Shown: positions 5,440 through 5,546 of the stretch, piece by piece
How the letters are laid out: every line of letters begins with the position of its first letter
Numbering within the stretch: the stretch's first letter is position 1
Assembly (NCBI GenBank): GCA_002441525.1
Contig: DJWH01000008.1
Coordinates: 760-6,305 of the forward strand
Source: Acholeplasmataceae bacterium UBA6235
Lineage (GTDB): Bacteria; Bacillota_I; Bacilli_A; Acholeplasmatales; UBA5453
Direction: 5' to 3'
Length of the DNA: 5,546 bases
The notes under the pieces: model-generated
The model's input: the letters and a program-made list of their open reading frames with translations, nothing else
Databases searched by the model: none
Told to the model about the DNA's origin: nothing
Translations under genes and position numbers: made by a program

Positions 5440-5500
5440 GAAGTCCCCTTCCTCTTTAGGTAGTGGGATGAATTGATGGGTTTATTTCTTTCATTTTTAT

Positions 5501-5531
5501 TTCACAAAACCTTATAAATATATGTTATAAT
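5501..5531 (+). promoter_or_regulatory. Possible forward promoter at the right edge
   Basis: An extended -10, TG-T-TATAAT (5523-5531), is preceded by a weak TTCACA (5501-5506) at a long 19-bp spacing. No start codon follows before the window ends, so any gene it serves lies outside. On the minus strand the same AT-rich stretch also offers poor -10-like boxes for the preceding gene, but none stands out. Confidence 0.4.
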
Positions 5532-5546
5532 ATAGTTGAATAATCA

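Noticed and set aside
5456..5494. Minus-strand 12-codon frame beginning at ATG 5494
   Set aside because: It has no binding site and ends in TAA just before the strong site at 5454-5444. It shares the frame of the downstream gene, but the stop makes it an unlikely part of it. An adjacent-frame reading at 5481-5440 also looks protein-like, but it spans that binding site and has no start.

Overview
The window looks like chromosomal DNA from a low-GC Gram-positive-type bacterium, most plausibly a mollicute of the Acholeplasma group or a near relative in Bacillota. This is an inference. It rests on AT-rich spacers, TTGACA/TATAAT-type promoters, AGG-rich ribosome binding sites and GTG starts. Every tryptophan codon is TGG, so the standard stop code is used as in Acholeplasma, and every stop in the window is TAA or TAG. 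There is no rRNA, tRNA, CRISPR array or insertion sequence.

Left part (1-2145): the 3' portion of a malate/L-lactate dehydrogenase-family NAD(P)-dependent oxidoreductase runs off the left edge. It is followed by a complete galE (UDP-glucose 4-epimerase) with its own promoter, which is overlaid by two short inverted repeats that could be operators. These are the only clearly metabolic genes.

Middle part (2146-4424): three membrane-protein genes. A VanZ-like protein lies 58 bp downstream of galE, beyond a hairpin. A YcxB-like two-helix protein converges on it from the minus strand, and the two share a hairpin that contains both stop codons. Divergent from the YcxB-like gene is a PrsW-family intramembrane metalloprotease. 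Its N-terminal soluble extension reads like a helix-turn-helix DNA-binding domain, and this fusion is the most interesting item in the window.

Right part (4425-5546): a 283-bp spacer without a convincing gene contains a strong but orphan Shine-Dalgarno sequence in a hairpin loop, followed by two tandem -10 boxes. These boxes precede a small two-helix membrane protein with a C-terminal four-cysteine zinc ribbon. A strong bidirectional terminator separates this gene from a converging minus-strand gene of unknown function. The 5' end of that last gene seems to be displaced by one base at an A4 run. A forward promoter at the right edge probably drives a gene outside the window.

No pathway links all the genes. 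The shared theme from 2171 to 5052 is small envelope proteins, one of them probably a regulatory protease.
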